Source: Rhodoferax sp.
GTDB lineage: Bacteria; Pseudomonadota; Gammaproteobacteria; Burkholderiales; Burkholderiaceae_C
Assembly (NCBI GenBank): GCA_031291305.1
Contig: JARLJH010000005.1
Location: forward strand, 1 to 64,000
Direction: 5' to 3'
Length of the DNA stretch: 64,000 nucleotides
The position numbers were made by a program, and so were the translations under genes. Below are positions 38,969 to 48,125 of the stretch, one piece after another. Below the pieces are notes generated by a model. It searched no databases and was not told the origin of the DNA. It saw only the letters and a program-made list of their open reading frames with translations. Position 1 is the first letter of the stretch, and each line of letters opens with the position of its first letter.

Positions 38969-39532
38969 ATGTCATTGATCAATACCCAAGTCAAACCGTT
39001 CAAAGCCCAAGCCTACCAAACCGGCAAATTTTTCGAAGTGACCGAGCAGTCGCTGATGGGCAAGTGGTCCGTGGTGGTGTTCTACCCCGCTGACTTCACC
39101 TTTGTCTGCCCCACCGAACTCGAAGATCTGGCAGATGCCCATGCCGAATTCGCCAAGATTGGCGTCGATATCTATGGCGTGTCCACCGACACCCACTTCG
39201 CACACAAGGCCTGGGCCGACACATCGCCCGCCATCAAGAAGGTGCAGTACGCCCTGATCGGCGACCCCACCGGTGCCATGACACGCAACTTTGACGTCAT
39301 GATCGAAGAAGCTGGCCTGGCTCTGCGCGGCACCTTCGTGATCAACCCAGAAGGTCAGATCAAACTGTGTGAAATCCATGACAACGGCATTGGCCGTGAC
39401 GCACAAGAACTTCTGCGCAAGGTCAAGGCTGCTCAGTACACCTACAGCCACCCAGGCGAAGTGTGCCCCGCCAAGTGGAAAGAAGGCGAAGCCACCCTGA
39501 AGCCCTCACTGGATCTGGTCGGCAAGATCTAA
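38969..39532 (+). CDS. ahpC: alkyl hydroperoxide reductase peroxiredoxin subunit
   Basis: Typical 2-Cys peroxiredoxin (187 residues). The peroxidatic Cys is in [17 protein letters not shown] and the resolving Cys in [12 protein letters not shown] at 38969 has CAGGAG upstream and gives the family N-terminus MSLINTQV. It is followed by a terminator (39574-39622) and then ahpF, its reductase. Confidence 0.97.
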   Translation: MSLINTQVKPFKAQAYQTGKFFEVTEQSLMGKWSVVVFYPADFTFVCPTELEDLADAHAEFAKIGVDIYGVSTDTHFAHKAWADTSPAIKKVQYALIGDPTGAMTRNFDVMIEEAGLALRGTFVINPEGQIKLCEIHDNGIGRDAQELLRKVKAAQYTYSHPGEVCPAKWKEGEATLKPSLDLVGKI

Positions 39533-39573
39533 GGCCACCGCAACTTGACGACGCGCATCAACAGCGCGTCACC

Positions 39574-39622
39574 AGCCGGACTGCGTCAGGGTGACACATG
39601 CGCCCTGCCGTCCGGCTTTTTT
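39574..39622 (+). terminator. intrinsic terminator between ahpC and ahpF
   Basis: Perfect 8-bp stem AGCCGGAC (39574-39581) with GTCCGGCT (39610-39617), a long loop and a following T-tract. It would make ahpC transcripts more abundant than ahpC-ahpF transcripts. Confidence 0.7.
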
Positions 39623-39635
39623 ATCGAAAAAAAAT

Positions 39636-39680
39636 GCCGCCTAGCCCAATAGATACAAGGGTAGGCAGCTATGTAAATCA
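39636..39680 (-). repeat. dispersed repeat copy in front of ahpF
   Basis: Plus-strand GCCGCCTAGCCCAATAG then ATACAAGGGTAGGCAGCTATG. It lies between the ahpC terminator and the ahpF ribosome-binding site. Confidence 0.75.
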
Positions 39681-39699
39681 GAGTAACCAGGAGTTCACC

Positions 39700-41319
39700 A
39701 TGCTCGACCTTGACCTGCAAACCCAACTGACCGCCTACCTGCAGCGCGTGACGCAGCCGTTCGAGATGGTGGCCAGCCTGAACGATTCCGAAAACTCGCA
39801 GCAACTCAAACAACTGCTGCAGCAAATCCAGGGCATGTCCGACAAGATCAGCCTGCGCCTGGATGGCGACAGCGACCGCAAGCCTTCCTTCACCCTGAAA
39901 CGCACTGGCAGCAACACCAGCCTGCGCTTTGCGGCGATCCCGCTGGGCCATGAATTCACCTCCCTGGTGCTGGCCCTGCTGTGGACTGGCGGCCATCCCC
40001 CCAAGGTGGAGCCCGAGGTGATCGAACAGATCAAGGCGCTTGACGGTGATTTCAATTTCGAAATCTACATGTCCCTGACTTGCCATAGTTGCCCCGACGT
40101 GGTGCAGGCGCTGAGCCTGATGGCCATCAACAACCCGAAGGTCAAGGTCACGGTAATCGACGGGGCCATGTACCAGGACGAGGTGAACCAGCGACAGGTG
40201 ATGGCCGTGCCCACGGTGTTTTTGAATGGCCAGGAGTTCAGCTCCGGGCGCATGAGCATCGAGGAAATTCTCGGCAAACTCGACACCGGCGCGGCCGCGC
40301 GCGAAGCCACCAAACTCACCGCCCAGGCACCGTATGAGGTACTGATCGTCGGCGGCGGGCCCGCAGGTGCCGCCGCTGCCGTTTATGCCGCGCGCAAAGG
40401 CATCCGCACCGGCATAGCCGCCGAGCGCTTTGGTGGCCAGGTCAATGACACCTTGTCGATCGAAAACTTTATCTCGGTGCTGGAAACTGACGGCCCCAAA
40501 TTTGCCGCCGCACTGGAAGCCCATGTGAAGGCCTACAACGTCAACATCATGAATCTGCAGCGGGCTGACAAGCTCATCCCGGCCGCCAAGCCCGGTGGCC
40601 TGATCGAAATCCAGCTGGCCAACGGCGGCTCGCTCAAGAGCAAAACCGTCATCCTGAGCACCGGCGCGCGCTGGCGCAATGTCAATGTACCCGGCGAGCA
40701 GGAGTACAAAACCAAGGGCGTGGCCTACTGCCCGCACTGCGACGGCCCGCTGTTCAAGGGCAAGCGCGTGGCGGTGATTGGCGGCGGCAACTCAGGCGTG
40801 GAAGCCGCTATTGACTTAGCCGGTGTGGTGGCCCATGTGACGCTGATCGAATTCGACACCAAACTGCGCGCCGACGCCGTGCTGGTGAGCAAGCTGCAAA
40901 GCCTGCCCAATGTGACGATCCACCTCAACGCCCAAACCACCGAGATCACTGGCGATGGTCAGAAGGTCAACGGCCTGAGCTACAAAGACCGCGCCACCGA
41001 GGCCGTCCACCACGTCGAACTCGAAGGCGTGTTTGTACAGATCGGCCTGGTGCCCAACACCGAATGGCTCAAAGGCACCCTGGAACTCTCCAAGCACGGC
41101 GAAATCGTGGTCGACGCCAAGGGCGCGACCTCCTTGCCGGGCGTGTTTGCGGCAGGTGATGCAACGACTGTGCCATACAAACAAATCATCATCGCCACCG
41201 GCGACGGCGCCAAGGCAGCGCTGAGCGCTTTTGACTACCTGATGCGTCTGCCAGCGGTCGTCACGCCAGCAATTGCCGCGCCTCAACTTGCGCCAGTTGG
41301 AGAAATGGCCACGGCATAA
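39700..41319 (+). CDS. ahpF: alkyl hydroperoxide reductase flavoprotein subunit
   Basis: NADH-dependent disulfide reductase that recycles AhpC (539 residues). The N-terminal double-thioredoxin domain carries CHSCPDVV, and the C-terminal reductase has FAD motif [17 protein letters not shown], redox site CPHC and NAD motif [15 protein letters not shown], ending [19 protein letters not shown] at 39700 follows CCAGGAG. A terminator lies directly downstream (41335-41372). Confidence 0.96.
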   Translation: MLDLDLQTQLTAYLQRVTQPFEMVASLNDSENSQQLKQLLQQIQGMSDKISLRLDGDSDRKPSFTLKRTGSNTSLRFAAIPLGHEFTSLVLALLWTGGHPPKVEPEVIEQIKALDGDFNFEIYMSLTCHSCPDVVQALSLMAINNPKVKVTVIDGAMYQDEVNQRQVMAVPTVFLNGQEFSSGRMSIEEILGKLDTGAAAREATKLTAQAPYEVLIVGGGPAGAAAAVYAARKGIRTGIAAERFGGQVNDTLSIENFISVLETDGPKFAAALEAHVKAYNVNIMNLQRADKLIPAAKPGGLIEIQLANGGSLKSKTVILSTGARWRNVNVPGEQEYKTKGVAYCPHCDGPLFKGKRVAVIGGGNSGVEAAIDLAGVVAHVTLIEFDTKLRADAVLVSKLQSLPNVTIHLNAQTTEITGDGQKVNGLSYKDRATEAVHHVELEGVFVQIGLVPNTEWLKGTLELSKHGEIVVDAKGATSLPGVFAAGDATTVPYKQIIIATGDGAKAALSAFDYLMRLPAVVTPAIAAPQLAPVGEMATA

Positions 41320-41334
41320 GGTCTTACAGCCTCA

Positions 41335-41372
41335 GGCTGGCTCGGTAAAATCGGGCCAGCCCTCTCTTTTTT
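41335..41372 (+). terminator. intrinsic terminator after ahpF
   Basis: GGCTGGC (41335-41341) pairs with GCCAGCC (41355-41361), followed by CTCTCTTTTTT. A second GC-rich hairpin CGGCGCC/GGCGCCG follows at 41381-41399, close to valS. Confidence 0.75.
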
Positions 41373-41423
41373 ACATTGAGCGGCGCCTGTTGGGCGCCGT
41401 TCGTCATTGATTGACCCATCCCC

Positions 41424-44400
41424 ATGACCGACGCACCGCAGCAACCCGGCTTGAACAGCCTGTCCAAATCCTTTGAGCCCGCCGCCCTGGAAGCCCACTG
41501 GGGCCCTGAGTGGGAAAAACGCGGTTATGGCGTGGCAGGCGCCCGTGGCACCGGCCAGCCCGACGCGGCTGCCGCTGCGCGTGGTGACAACTTCTGCATC
41601 CAGCTGCCCCCCCCCAACGTGACCGGCACGTTGCACATGGGCCATGCGTTCAACCAGACCATCATGGACAGCCTGACGCGCTACCACCGCATGGCCGGTT
41701 TCAACACCGCCTGGATTCCGGGCACCGACCACGCCGGTATTGCCACCCAGATCGTGGTCGAGCGCCAGCTGCAAGCCCAAGGCATCAGCCGCCACGACAT
41801 GGGCCCCACGCCTGCCGAAGCGCGCAAAAACTTCGTCGCCAAAGTCTGGGAGTGGAAGGAAAAGAGTGGCAACACCATCACCACCCAGATGCGCCGCATG
41901 GGCGACACGGTGGACTGGAGCCGCGAATACTTCACCATGGACGACAAACTGTCCAAAACGGTGACCGAAACCTTTGTGCGTCTGTACGAGCAAGGTCTGA
42001 TCTACCGTGGCAAACGCCTGGTCAACTGGGATCCGGTGTTAATGAGCGCGGTGTCTGACCTGGAAGTGGAATCTGAAGAAGAAGACGGCAGCCTGTGGCA
42101 CATCATGTACCCGTTTGCCGACGGCCCGCAACTGGTCAACGGTGAACTGGCTCCCGGCCTGGTGGTGGCCACCACGCGGCCCGAGACCATGCTGGGCGAC
42201 GTGGCCGCCATGGTTCACCCCGAGGACGAGCGCTACGCCCATCTGATCGGCAAACACGTCACCCTGCCCTTGTGCAACCGCACGATTCCGATCATTGCCG
42301 ACGACTATGTCGACAAAGCCTTTGGCACCGGCGTCGTCAAAGTCACCCCCGCGCATGACCAGAACGACTATGTAGTTGGCCAGCGCCACAAGCTGCCGAT
42401 GATTTGTGTACTGACGCTGGATGCAAAAATTAAAGATACCAAGGCTGATGACTGGCAAGACAAGCAACGTAATTTGGCACCTCGTGAAGACGGGGCACAG
42501 ATAACAAATGAAATGTTGCTACAAAAGGATTGGACAGTTGACTACATTCCCGCGGCTTACCGAGGACTAGACCGATTTGTAGCCAGAAAACAGATCGTCA
42601 AGGACCTGCAGGCTTTAGCGCTGATGGTCGAGATCAAAAAACACAAACTGATGGTGCCGCGCTGCGCCCGCACCGGCCAGGTGATTGAGCCGATGCTCAC
42701 CGACCAGTGGTTTGTGGCGATGAGCAAAGTGTCTGAACAAGACCCGACCGGCAAGAGCATCACCCAAAAAGCCATTGACGCGGTTCAATCTGGCCAAGTC
42801 AAGTTTGTGCCCGAGAACTGGGTCAACACCTACAACCAGTGGATGAACAACATCCAGGACTGGTGCATCAGCCGCCAGCTCTGGTGGGGCCATCAGATTC
42901 CGGCCTGGTATGCCGAAGACGGTACAGTTTTTGTAGCTAGAAACGAAGACGATGCAAGGGCTAGCGCCGAAAAAGCAGGCTACACCGGTGCCCTGAAGCG
43001 CGATGAAGACGTGCTAGACACCTGGTACTCCAGCGCCCTGGTCCCCTTCAGCACCATGGGTTGGCCCAACGAAGCAGATGCAACCAACACCGCAGCTCAG
43101 GCCGGTGCCCGTGCTGAACCGGGCGATTTGGCGAGCGCAGCGAGTATGAGCCCGGTCGGCACGGGCTCCGACCTGAGCGGAACCAACGCTCAAGCAGGCG
43201 CCAAAACAAGCCTCAACGACATCGACCTCTACCTGCCCAGCAGCGTGCTGGTGACAGGCTACGACATCATCTTCTTCTGGGTCGCCCGGATGATCATGAT
43301 GACCACCCACTTCACCGGCAAAGTGCCGTTCAAACACGTCTACATCCACGGCCTGGTGCGCGATGCGCAAGGCCACAAGATGAGCAAGTCCGAGGGCAAC
43401 GTGCTCGACCCGGTGGACCTGATCGACGGCATTGCCCTGCCCGAGCTGCTGGTCAAGCGCGCCGAAGGCCTGCGCAAGCCCGAAACCGCACCGCAAGTGC
43501 GCAAAAACACAGAGAAAGAATTCCCCAACGGCATCCCCGCCTTTGGTGCCGACGCCCTGCGTTTCACCTTCGCGTCCTTGGCTTCTCTTGGACGCTCTAT
43601 CAATTTTGATAGCAAGCGCTGCGAAGGCTACCGCAACTTCTGCAACAAACTCTGGAACGCCAGCCGCTTCGTGCTGATGAACTGCGAAGGCCAGGACTGC
43701 GGTCTGAACGACCACACCCCCGCCGAATGCGCCACCGCTGAGTATTTGGACTTCAGCCAGGCCGACCGCTGGATCGTCTCGCTGCTGCAAAAGGTTGAGG
43801 CCGAGGTGGCACAAGGCTTCACCGAGTACCGCCTGGACAACGTGGCCAGCACCATTTACGACTTTGTCTGGAACGAGTTCTGCGACTGGTACCTGGAAAT
43901 CGCCAAGGTGCAAATCCAGACCGGTGATGATGCGCAGAAACGCGCCACGCGCCGCACCCTGATCCGCACGCTGGAAACCATCTTGCGATTGGCACATCCG
44001 GTGATCCCGTTTGTGACTGAAGAGCTGTGGCAGAAAGTGGCCCCTGTAGCCGGACGCGCAGGTGCATCCATCGCCATCGCGGCCTACCCGGTGAGCCAGC
44101 CTGAGCGCATTGACGACGCGGCAATCGCCCATGTGGCCAAGCTCAAAACCCTGGTCGATGCCTGCCGCAACCTGCGTGGTGAAATGCAGGTGTCACCCGC
44201 TCAACGCCTGCCGCTGTTTGTCATGGCGTCGAACGCTGAGTCCGCCTTCATGAAGAGCGCAGCCGCGGTGCTGCAAGCCCTGGCCAAACTGAGCGAAGTG
44301 CGCGTGTTTGACGACGAGGCCGCGTGGGCCGCAGCCGCTCAAGCCGCCCCGGTGGCCGTGGTGGGCGAAGCCCGCGTCTGCCTGTTCATGGAAATTGACG

Positions 44401-44597
44401 TGGACGCAGAGAAAGCGCGCCTAGGCAAGGAACTGGCGCGCCTGGAAGGCGAGATCGTCAAGGCCAACGGCAAGCTGGGCAATGAATCTTTCGTGGCACG
44501 TGCACCCGCTGCCGTGATTGATCAGGAGCGCAAACGGCTGGCGGACTTTGAGGCCACCGTGGCCAAGGTCAAAGACCAGCTGGCTCGGCTGGACTGA
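41424..44597 (+). CDS. valS: valyl-tRNA synthetase
   Basis: Class I synthetase of 1057 residues. HIGH-type motif [16 protein letters not shown] near residue 65, [10 protein letters not shown], the editing domain ([14 protein letters not shown]), KMSKS motif in [14 protein letters not shown], and a C-terminal coiled-coil arm. Between STMGWPNE (about residue 550) and [13 protein letters not shown] there are about 45 extra residues rich in Ala, Gly and Ser, encoded by a palindrome-containing insertion (43066-43222). A repeat-like stretch lies at 42927-42970. Confidence 0.96.
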   Translation: MTDAPQQPGLNSLSKSFEPAALEAHWGPEWEKRGYGVAGARGTGQPDAAAAARGDNFCIQLPPPNVTGTLHMGHAFNQTIMDSLTRYHRMAGFNTAWIPGTDHAGIATQIVVERQLQAQGISRHDMGPTPAEARKNFVAKVWEWKEKSGNTITTQMRRMGDTVDWSREYFTMDDKLSKTVTETFVRLYEQGLIYRGKRLVNWDPVLMSAVSDLEVESEEEDGSLWHIMYPFADGPQLVNGELAPGLVVATTRPETMLGDVAAMVHPEDERYAHLIGKHVTLPLCNRTIPIIADDYVDKAFGTGVVKVTPAHDQNDYVVGQRHKLPMICVLTLDAKIKDTKADDWQDKQRNLAPREDGAQITNEMLLQKDWTVDYIPAAYRGLDRFVARKQIVKDLQALALMVEIKKHKLMVPRCARTGQVIEPMLTDQWFVAMSKVSEQDPTGKSITQKAIDAVQSGQVKFVPENWVNTYNQWMNNIQDWCISRQLWWGHQIPAWYAEDGTVFVARNEDDARASAEKAGYTGALKRDEDVLDTWYSSALVPFSTMGWPNEADATNTAAQAGARAEPGDLASAASMSPVGTGSDLSGTNAQAGAKTSLNDIDLYLPSSVLVTGYDIIFFWVARMIMMTTHFTGKVPFKHVYIHGLVRDAQGHKMSKSEGNVLDPVDLIDGIALPELLVKRAEGLRKPETAPQVRKNTEKEFPNGIPAFGADALRFTFASLASLGRSINFDSKRCEGYRNFCNKLWNASRFVLMNCEGQDCGLNDHTPAECATAEYLDFSQADRWIVSLLQKVEAEVAQGFTEYRLDNVASTIYDFVWNEFCDWYLEIAKVQIQTGDDAQKRATRRTLIRTLETILRLAHPVIPFVTEELWQKVAPVAGRAGASIAIAAYPVSQPERIDDAAIAHVAKLKTLVDACRNLRGEMQVSPAQRLPLFVMASNAESAFMKSAAAVLQALAKLSEVRVFDDEAAWAAAAQAAPVAVVGEARVCLFMEIDVDAEKARLGKELARLEGEIVKANGKLGNESFVARAPAAVIDQERKRLADFEATVAKVKDQLARLD
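42927..42970 (+). repeat. dispersed-repeat-like stretch inside valS
   Basis: TTTTTGTAGCTAGAAACG on the left and GATGCAAGGGCTAGCGCC on the right match the family well. It is in-frame and encodes [14 protein letters not shown], which still resembles ValS relatives. Confidence 0.5.
43095..43178. repeat. long inverted repeat inserted in-frame in valS
   Basis: Arms 43095-43114 and 43159-43178 are complementary at 18 of 20 positions; inside them 43118-43124 and 43150-43156 pair perfectly (ACCGGGC with GCCCGGT). The whole would fold into a hairpin of about 84 bases in DNA or mRNA. It lies within the extra segment of ValS. Confidence 0.8.
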
Positions 44598-44603
44598 TCA
44601 CCA

Positions 44604-44628
44604 CCGCGCCGAGCACGGCTCGGCGCGG
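44604..44628. terminator. strong hairpin between convergent valS and tusA-like genes
   Basis: A perfect 10-bp GC-rich stem (44604-44613 with 44619-44628) with a 5-base loop. No T-tract follows on either strand, so a bidirectional transcription block is possible but not certain. Confidence 0.4.
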
Positions 44629-44649
44629 CGACTTGTCGCTCAGGCGGGT

Positions 44650-44880
44650 TCAGCGACGACGCAAGAAGTGCAGATAGGTGCTGTCGCCAATAGTCTGCTG
44701 ATCCAGCAGTTCGTTGCCGGTTTGCTGGGCAAAGGCCTTGAAGTCGCGCAGCGACCCTTTGTCGGTGGCCGTCACCTGCAGTGTCTGGCCGCTTTCCATG
44801 GTACTGAGCGCTCTTTTGGCGTGAAGGATGGGCAGGGGGCAGTTCAGGCCGCTGGTGTCGATCTCTTTGTCAATGTGCAT
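44650..44880 (-). CDS. TusA-family sulfurtransferase-like protein
   Basis: 76 residues with the TusA/SirA CPxP signature (DTSGLNCPLPILHAKRAL) and TDKGSLRDFKAFAQQTGNELL. Such proteins carry persulfide sulfur. ATG at 44880 fits the family; the longer open frame upstream does not. It lies 31 bp downstream of cysM on the same strand, consistent with a sulfur-metabolism operon. Confidence 0.92.
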   Translation of the reverse strand: MHIDKEIDTSGLNCPLPILHAKRALSTMESGQTLQVTATDKGSLRDFKAFAQQTGNELLDQQTIGDSTYLHFLRRR

Positions 44881-44911
44881 GACGGTTTCCTGAAAAATAG
44901 GGGTGCGAATG

Positions 44912-45814
44912 TCAGGCCGGGAACACGCCAGTAGACAGATAGCGGTCGCCCCGGTCGCAGACGATGAAAACGATTGTCGCGCGGCGCGCGGTTTTGGCGA
45001 TCTCCTGCGCCACCCAGCACGCGCCAGCCGCTGAAATACCAGCAAAGATGCCTTCCTCACGCGCCAAAGTGCGGCACATCTCCTCGGCGTCTTCCTGGGT
45101 CACATACATGAGTTCATCCACATGGGTGGGGTCATAAATCTTCGGGATATACGCCTCGGGCCATTTGCGAATTCCAGGAATGCGCGAGCCTTCATGCGGC
45201 TGAACACCTATGATTTTGATAGCGGGATTCTTTTCCTTGAGAAACTGAGACACCCCGGTGATGGTGCCGGTCGTCCCCATGGCACTGACAAAGTGGGTAA
45301 TCTTGCCCTTGGTATCGGCCCAGATTTCCGGGCCGGTAGTCTCCACGTGAATACGCGGGTTATCCAGGTTGGAAAACTGGTCCAGCACAAGGCCCTTGCC
45401 TTCGCGCGCCATCTGGTCAGCCAGATCGCGCGAATATTCCATGCCGCCACTCTTGGGGGTCAGGATCAGTTCTGCACCAAAGGCCTTCATGGTCTGCGCA
45501 CGCTCAATCGACAAGTCCTCAGGCATGATCAGAATCATGCGGTAACCCTTGACGGCCGCAGCCATAGCCAGCGCTATGCCTGTGTTGCCCGAGGTCGCTT
45601 CAATCAGCGTGTCACCGGGCTTGATCTCGCCGCGCTCCTGAGCGCGAACAATCATCGAAAACGCGGCCCTATCTTTCACCGACCCGGCCGGGTTGTTGCC
45701 CTCCAACTTGCCCAAAATCACGTTGCCATGCGACTGACCCGCGTCTTGGCCGATGCGCTGCAAGCGAACCAAGGGGGTCTTGCCAATCAAATCTTCAATG
45801 GTGGAATATTTCAT
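44912..45814 (-). CDS. cysM: cysteine synthase B
   Basis: Pyridoxal-phosphate O-acetylserine sulfhydrylase (300 residues). The PLP Lys is in EGNNPAGSVKDRAAF, the TSGNTGIALA loop binds substrate, and GMEYSRDLADQMAREG and GTTGTITGVSQFLKE follow, fitting CysM rather than CysK. ATG at 45814 is chosen at the family start MKYSTIEDLIGKTPLV. It is divergent from the tRNA-Leu gene, only 37 bp away. Confidence 0.95.
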   Translation of the reverse strand: MKYSTIEDLIGKTPLVRLQRIGQDAGQSHGNVILGKLEGNNPAGSVKDRAAFSMIVRAQERGEIKPGDTLIEATSGNTGIALAMAAAVKGYRMILIMPEDLSIERAQTMKAFGAELILTPKSGGMEYSRDLADQMAREGKGLVLDQFSNLDNPRIHVETTGPEIWADTKGKITHFVSAMGTTGTITGVSQFLKEKNPAIKIIGVQPHEGSRIPGIRKWPEAYIPKIYDPTHVDELMYVTQEDAEEMCRTLAREEGIFAGISAAGACWVAQEIAKTARRATIVFIVCDRGDRYLSTGVFPA

Positions 45815-45851
45815 ACCCCGCACTGTGCCATAATTCGCGCTCCCTCCCGCT

Positions 45852-45936
45852 GCCCGGGTGGTGAAATTGGTAGACGCAGGGGACTCAAAATCCCCCTCCG
45901 AAAGGAGTGCCGGTTCGATTCCGGCCCCGGGCACCA
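45852..45936 (+). tRNA. tRNA-Leu(CAA)
   Basis: An 85-nt class II tRNA. Acceptor arms GCCCGGG and CCCGGGC pair perfectly, the anticodon loop CTCAAAA gives anticodon CAA (decodes UUG), the long variable arm CCTCCGAAAGGAG and the T-loop GGTTCGATTCC are typical, and the CCA end is encoded. The terminator at 45951-45981 follows. Confidence 0.97.
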
Positions 45937-45948
45937 CTGGACAAACAT

Positions 45949-45985
45949 GAAAAGCCTGCTATTGACTCAATAGCAGGCTTTTTTC
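45949..45985 (+). terminator. intrinsic terminator after tRNA-Leu
   Basis: A 13-bp perfect stem (45951-45963 with 45969-45981) and a T-run follow the tRNA; A residues before the stem would let it act in both directions. Confidence 0.9.
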
Positions 45986-46172
45986 TTGACTGCTTCCATT
46001 CCTGAAATATTGCAAGAATTCCAAGCACTGCCATAAAAGCGTTGCAAACTCACCCATGCCATAAGCAATGATGATAGAGCCCCAATTGGAGAAATCCATT
46101 GTTGAGCCGAAGCCGTCAATGCAATAGACTCTCGATGAACAGGGCAGAAAAAAAAGTTCACCTAGGTTCTAT

Positions 46173-46559
46173 ATGTCGCTGGAATGGACCGATGGCTACA
46201 AAGTTGGCCATGATGAAATTGACGCCCAGCATCAGCGCTTGTTCAGCCTCGTCAATGATTTCCTTGCTGCAAAGGACAAAGTCGGGTTGACGGTCTGCGC
46301 CATGGCGTTATCCAAATACACCTATGAACACTTGGCTTATGAGGAAAGCCTCATGAGCAAGTGGCAGTACCTTGAAGCGACCGATCATTTGACACAACAC
46401 AATAGCCTCATTTCACTTTTGGATGACGTTGTACAAAGCCTTCCGAAAAACAACTTCAATATAGATGATTTGGAAGCTTTTTTGTCGGATTGGCTTTTGC
46501 TCCATATTGCGGCAGCAGATCAAAAACTGGCGATCTACCTCAAATTCATTGGTGAATAA
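46173..46559 (+). CDS. bacteriohemerythrin (single domain)
   Basis: 128-residue hemerythrin. The diiron ligands are visible: His in VGHDEIDAQHQRL, His/Glu in YEHLAYEESLM, His in DHLTQHNSL, and His...Asp in LLHIAAADQKL. Such proteins bind oxygen or act as sensors. There is only a weak ribosome-binding site before the ATG, and no partner gene. It is one of three hemerythrin genes in the window. Confidence 0.9.
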   Translation: MSLEWTDGYKVGHDEIDAQHQRLFSLVNDFLAAKDKVGLTVCAMALSKYTYEHLAYEESLMSKWQYLEATDHLTQHNSLISLLDDVVQSLPKNNFNIDDLEAFLSDWLLLHIAAADQKLAIYLKFIGE

Positions 46560-46635
46560 GGCCAAGTTGGCGTCTTTACAGCACGCTGCAGAGCAGCGCC
46601 AGCGGTCGAGTCACCTTGCCTGCACCACGTTCATG

Positions 46636-46649
46636 TGACAGAAATGTCA
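46636..46649. promoter_or_regulatory. TGACA-N4-TGTCA palindrome
   Basis: TGACAGAAATGTCA, an interrupted palindrome in the gap between the hemerythrin gene and the next gene. It shares the AAATGTC half with the 19-bp palindrome at 58628-58646 upstream of another hemerythrin gene. Confidence 0.4.
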
Positions 46650-46758
46650 AGCTTCCTTCGCTCACAAACATTCGTGCCCACTTTCAACTTTCAAACTGAA
46701 CTTGCGGCTAGCTCGCCGATCCAATGTCGTTCCTGACTTGTCACGTCTCGCTAGAAAA

Positions 46759-47103
46759 ATGCACAACTTTAGTATCAATAGCGGTAAGAATGAGGCTTTA
46801 GAGTTTCCTCCTTTGGTGGACAAGCCGGAAGAGGAAAATGAAGTGGACACCTGGCCGATGCCCTTGCACGACCTGCCCGTGGAACATCAAGTTCAGCAGG
46901 CCCTGATCGTTGTGGCCCATAGACACCCTCATATTGCCAAGGCCATTGCCACGTTTTGGGGCTATCAGGAAGGTGCGGATTACCTGAAACAACTGATTTT
47001 TGATGGCTCAGACCCGAAAAGCCACACGCGCGAGGGTTTCAAGGCTGACGTGCTGACGGCCTTACTCAACCTACAGTCATTGCATGTGATCAAGCGACCC
47101 TAG
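46759..47103 (+). CDS. hypothetical protein
   Basis: 114 residues, soluble, with an acidic N-terminus and a helical C-terminal part (VEHQVQQALIVVAHRHPHIAKAIATFWGYQEGADYLKQL). I do not recognise the family. The ATG at 46759 is chosen over an upstream TTG (46702) although neither has a clear ribosome-binding site. It is convergent with the epimerase-like gene and codon use looks like a real gene. Confidence 0.6.
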   Translation: MHNFSINSGKNEALEFPPLVDKPEEENEVDTWPMPLHDLPVEHQVQQALIVVAHRHPHIAKAIATFWGYQEGADYLKQLIFDGSDPKSHTREGFKADVLTALLNLQSLHVIKRP

Positions 47104-47139
47104 TGTGGCTCGCAGCATCGAGCAGATACTTGGTCTCTT

Positions 47140-48078
47140 CTATCCAGCCAGCCCCTGCAACACGGTGGGGTAGCGCAGTGTCAAACGTAATTCTTTTTTC
47201 AGCCGCGAATTGTCCATGCGCCGGGACTCGCTCATGAAACTCAGCAGCGCCAACGGCAGGCGTTGTTGTGCCTCATCGCGCGTCAGGCGCACGGGGTGCG
47301 GCAATCCATACAAGTCAGCGGCCAGCTCAAAGTAATCGGCCATCTTCAGGCAGGTGTCGTCATTGGCGTTGTAGATGCGTTGCGCTGCGCCATGCCAAAG
47401 AGCAGCGACGCAGGCGCGTGCCAGGTCGTCGGCATGGATGTGGTTGGTATAGACATCGTCCTCAGCCCGCAGCATGGGCGTGCCGCGCAGCAGCCGTTCG
47501 CGCGGAGTACCGCCCACACGGTTGGGCGCATAAATACCGGGAATGCGCAAAATAGTGCTGGGCACGCCGCTGGCGCGGCCAAAGTGACGCACTTGGCGTT
47601 CTGCATCAATTCGCCTCTTGGCCCTTGATGTATATGGGTTTACAGCTCTACTTTCCGTAACAACCTCACCATGGCAATCGCCATAGACACCGCTGGTGGA
47701 ACCATACACCAGAGAGTCCGGCAGACGACGCCGCAACAAAACATGCATCAGCGCCTGGGTCCGTGGGTCGCTGTGATCACTGTCGGGTGGCGGTGCCAGA
47801 TGAACCACCCGCGTGGCCAAGCCGCTCAGCCGTTGCAGGGATGCCGGTGCATCCAGATTACCCAGCAGCGGCGTGATGCCCTGGGCACGCAGTTCATCGA
47901 CACGCGCTGCGCTGCTACTCAACGCCAACAGGCGCACCCGGCCACGCATCAGCTTGGCCACGCGCAAACCGACGTCACCGCAACCCACCAGCAGCACGCG
48001 TTCGCGCCGGAAACGTGCAGGCAGCGCCCCGGGGCGTGTGGCATACAAAAGGGGATGTGAGCTTGTCAATGCGGGCAA
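47140..48078 (-). CDS. NAD(P)-dependent epimerase/dehydratase-like protein
   Basis: SDR-type protein of 312 residues. RVLLVGCGDVGLRVAKLM is an N-terminal dinucleotide-binding motif, LVYGSTSGVYGDC and the later Tyr/Lys region are of the extended SDR kind, resembling YeeZ-like proteins. Start is TTG at 48078; no ATG lies before the nucleotide-binding motif. Substrate unknown. It is divergent from the iron-sulfur flavin reductase gene. A repeat-like stretch at 47610-47655 is in-frame within it. Confidence 0.8.
   Translation of the reverse strand: MPALTSSHPLLYATRPGALPARFRRERVLLVGCGDVGLRVAKLMRGRVRLLALSSSAARVDELRAQGITPLLGNLDAPASLQRLSGLATRVVHLAPPPDSDHSDPRTQALMHVLLRRRLPDSLVYGSTSGVYGDCHGEVVTESRAVNPYTSRAKRRIDAERQVRHFGRASGVPSTILRIPGIYAPNRVGGTPRERLLRGTPMLRAEDDVYTNHIHADDLARACVAALWHGAAQRIYNANDDTCLKMADYFELAADLYGLPHPVRLTRDEAQQRLPLALLSFMSESRRMDNSRLKKELRLTLRYPTVLQGLAG
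47610..47655 (-). repeat. dispersed-repeat-like stretch in the epimerase-like gene
   Basis: Plus-strand CGCCTCTTGGCCCTTGATG followed by TATATGGGTTTACAGCTCTACTT, with the CCTCTnG-CCCTT core of the family. It is in-frame and encodes ESRAVNPYTSRAKRR-type sequence. The match is partial. Confidence 0.45.
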
Positions 48079-48125
48079 AATGCGATCCTTCCAGTTTTGA
48101 TTTCAGTGCCAAGGATAACGACAAC

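Noticed and set aside
39586..40737. 383-codon open frame antisense to ahpF
   Set aside because: Shadow of ahpF; no ribosome-binding site and no domain.
43590..43625. TATCAATTTTGATAGC in valS as another repeat copy
   Set aside because: It encodes SINFDSKR, a conserved ValS segment, and lacks the core and right arm of the repeat.
43014..44132. 372-codon open frame antisense to valS
   Set aside because: Shadow of valS; no domain resemblance.
45205..45240. GATTTTGATAGC in cysM as another repeat copy
   Set aside because: It encodes the conserved NPAIKIIGVQ segment and has no core or right arm.
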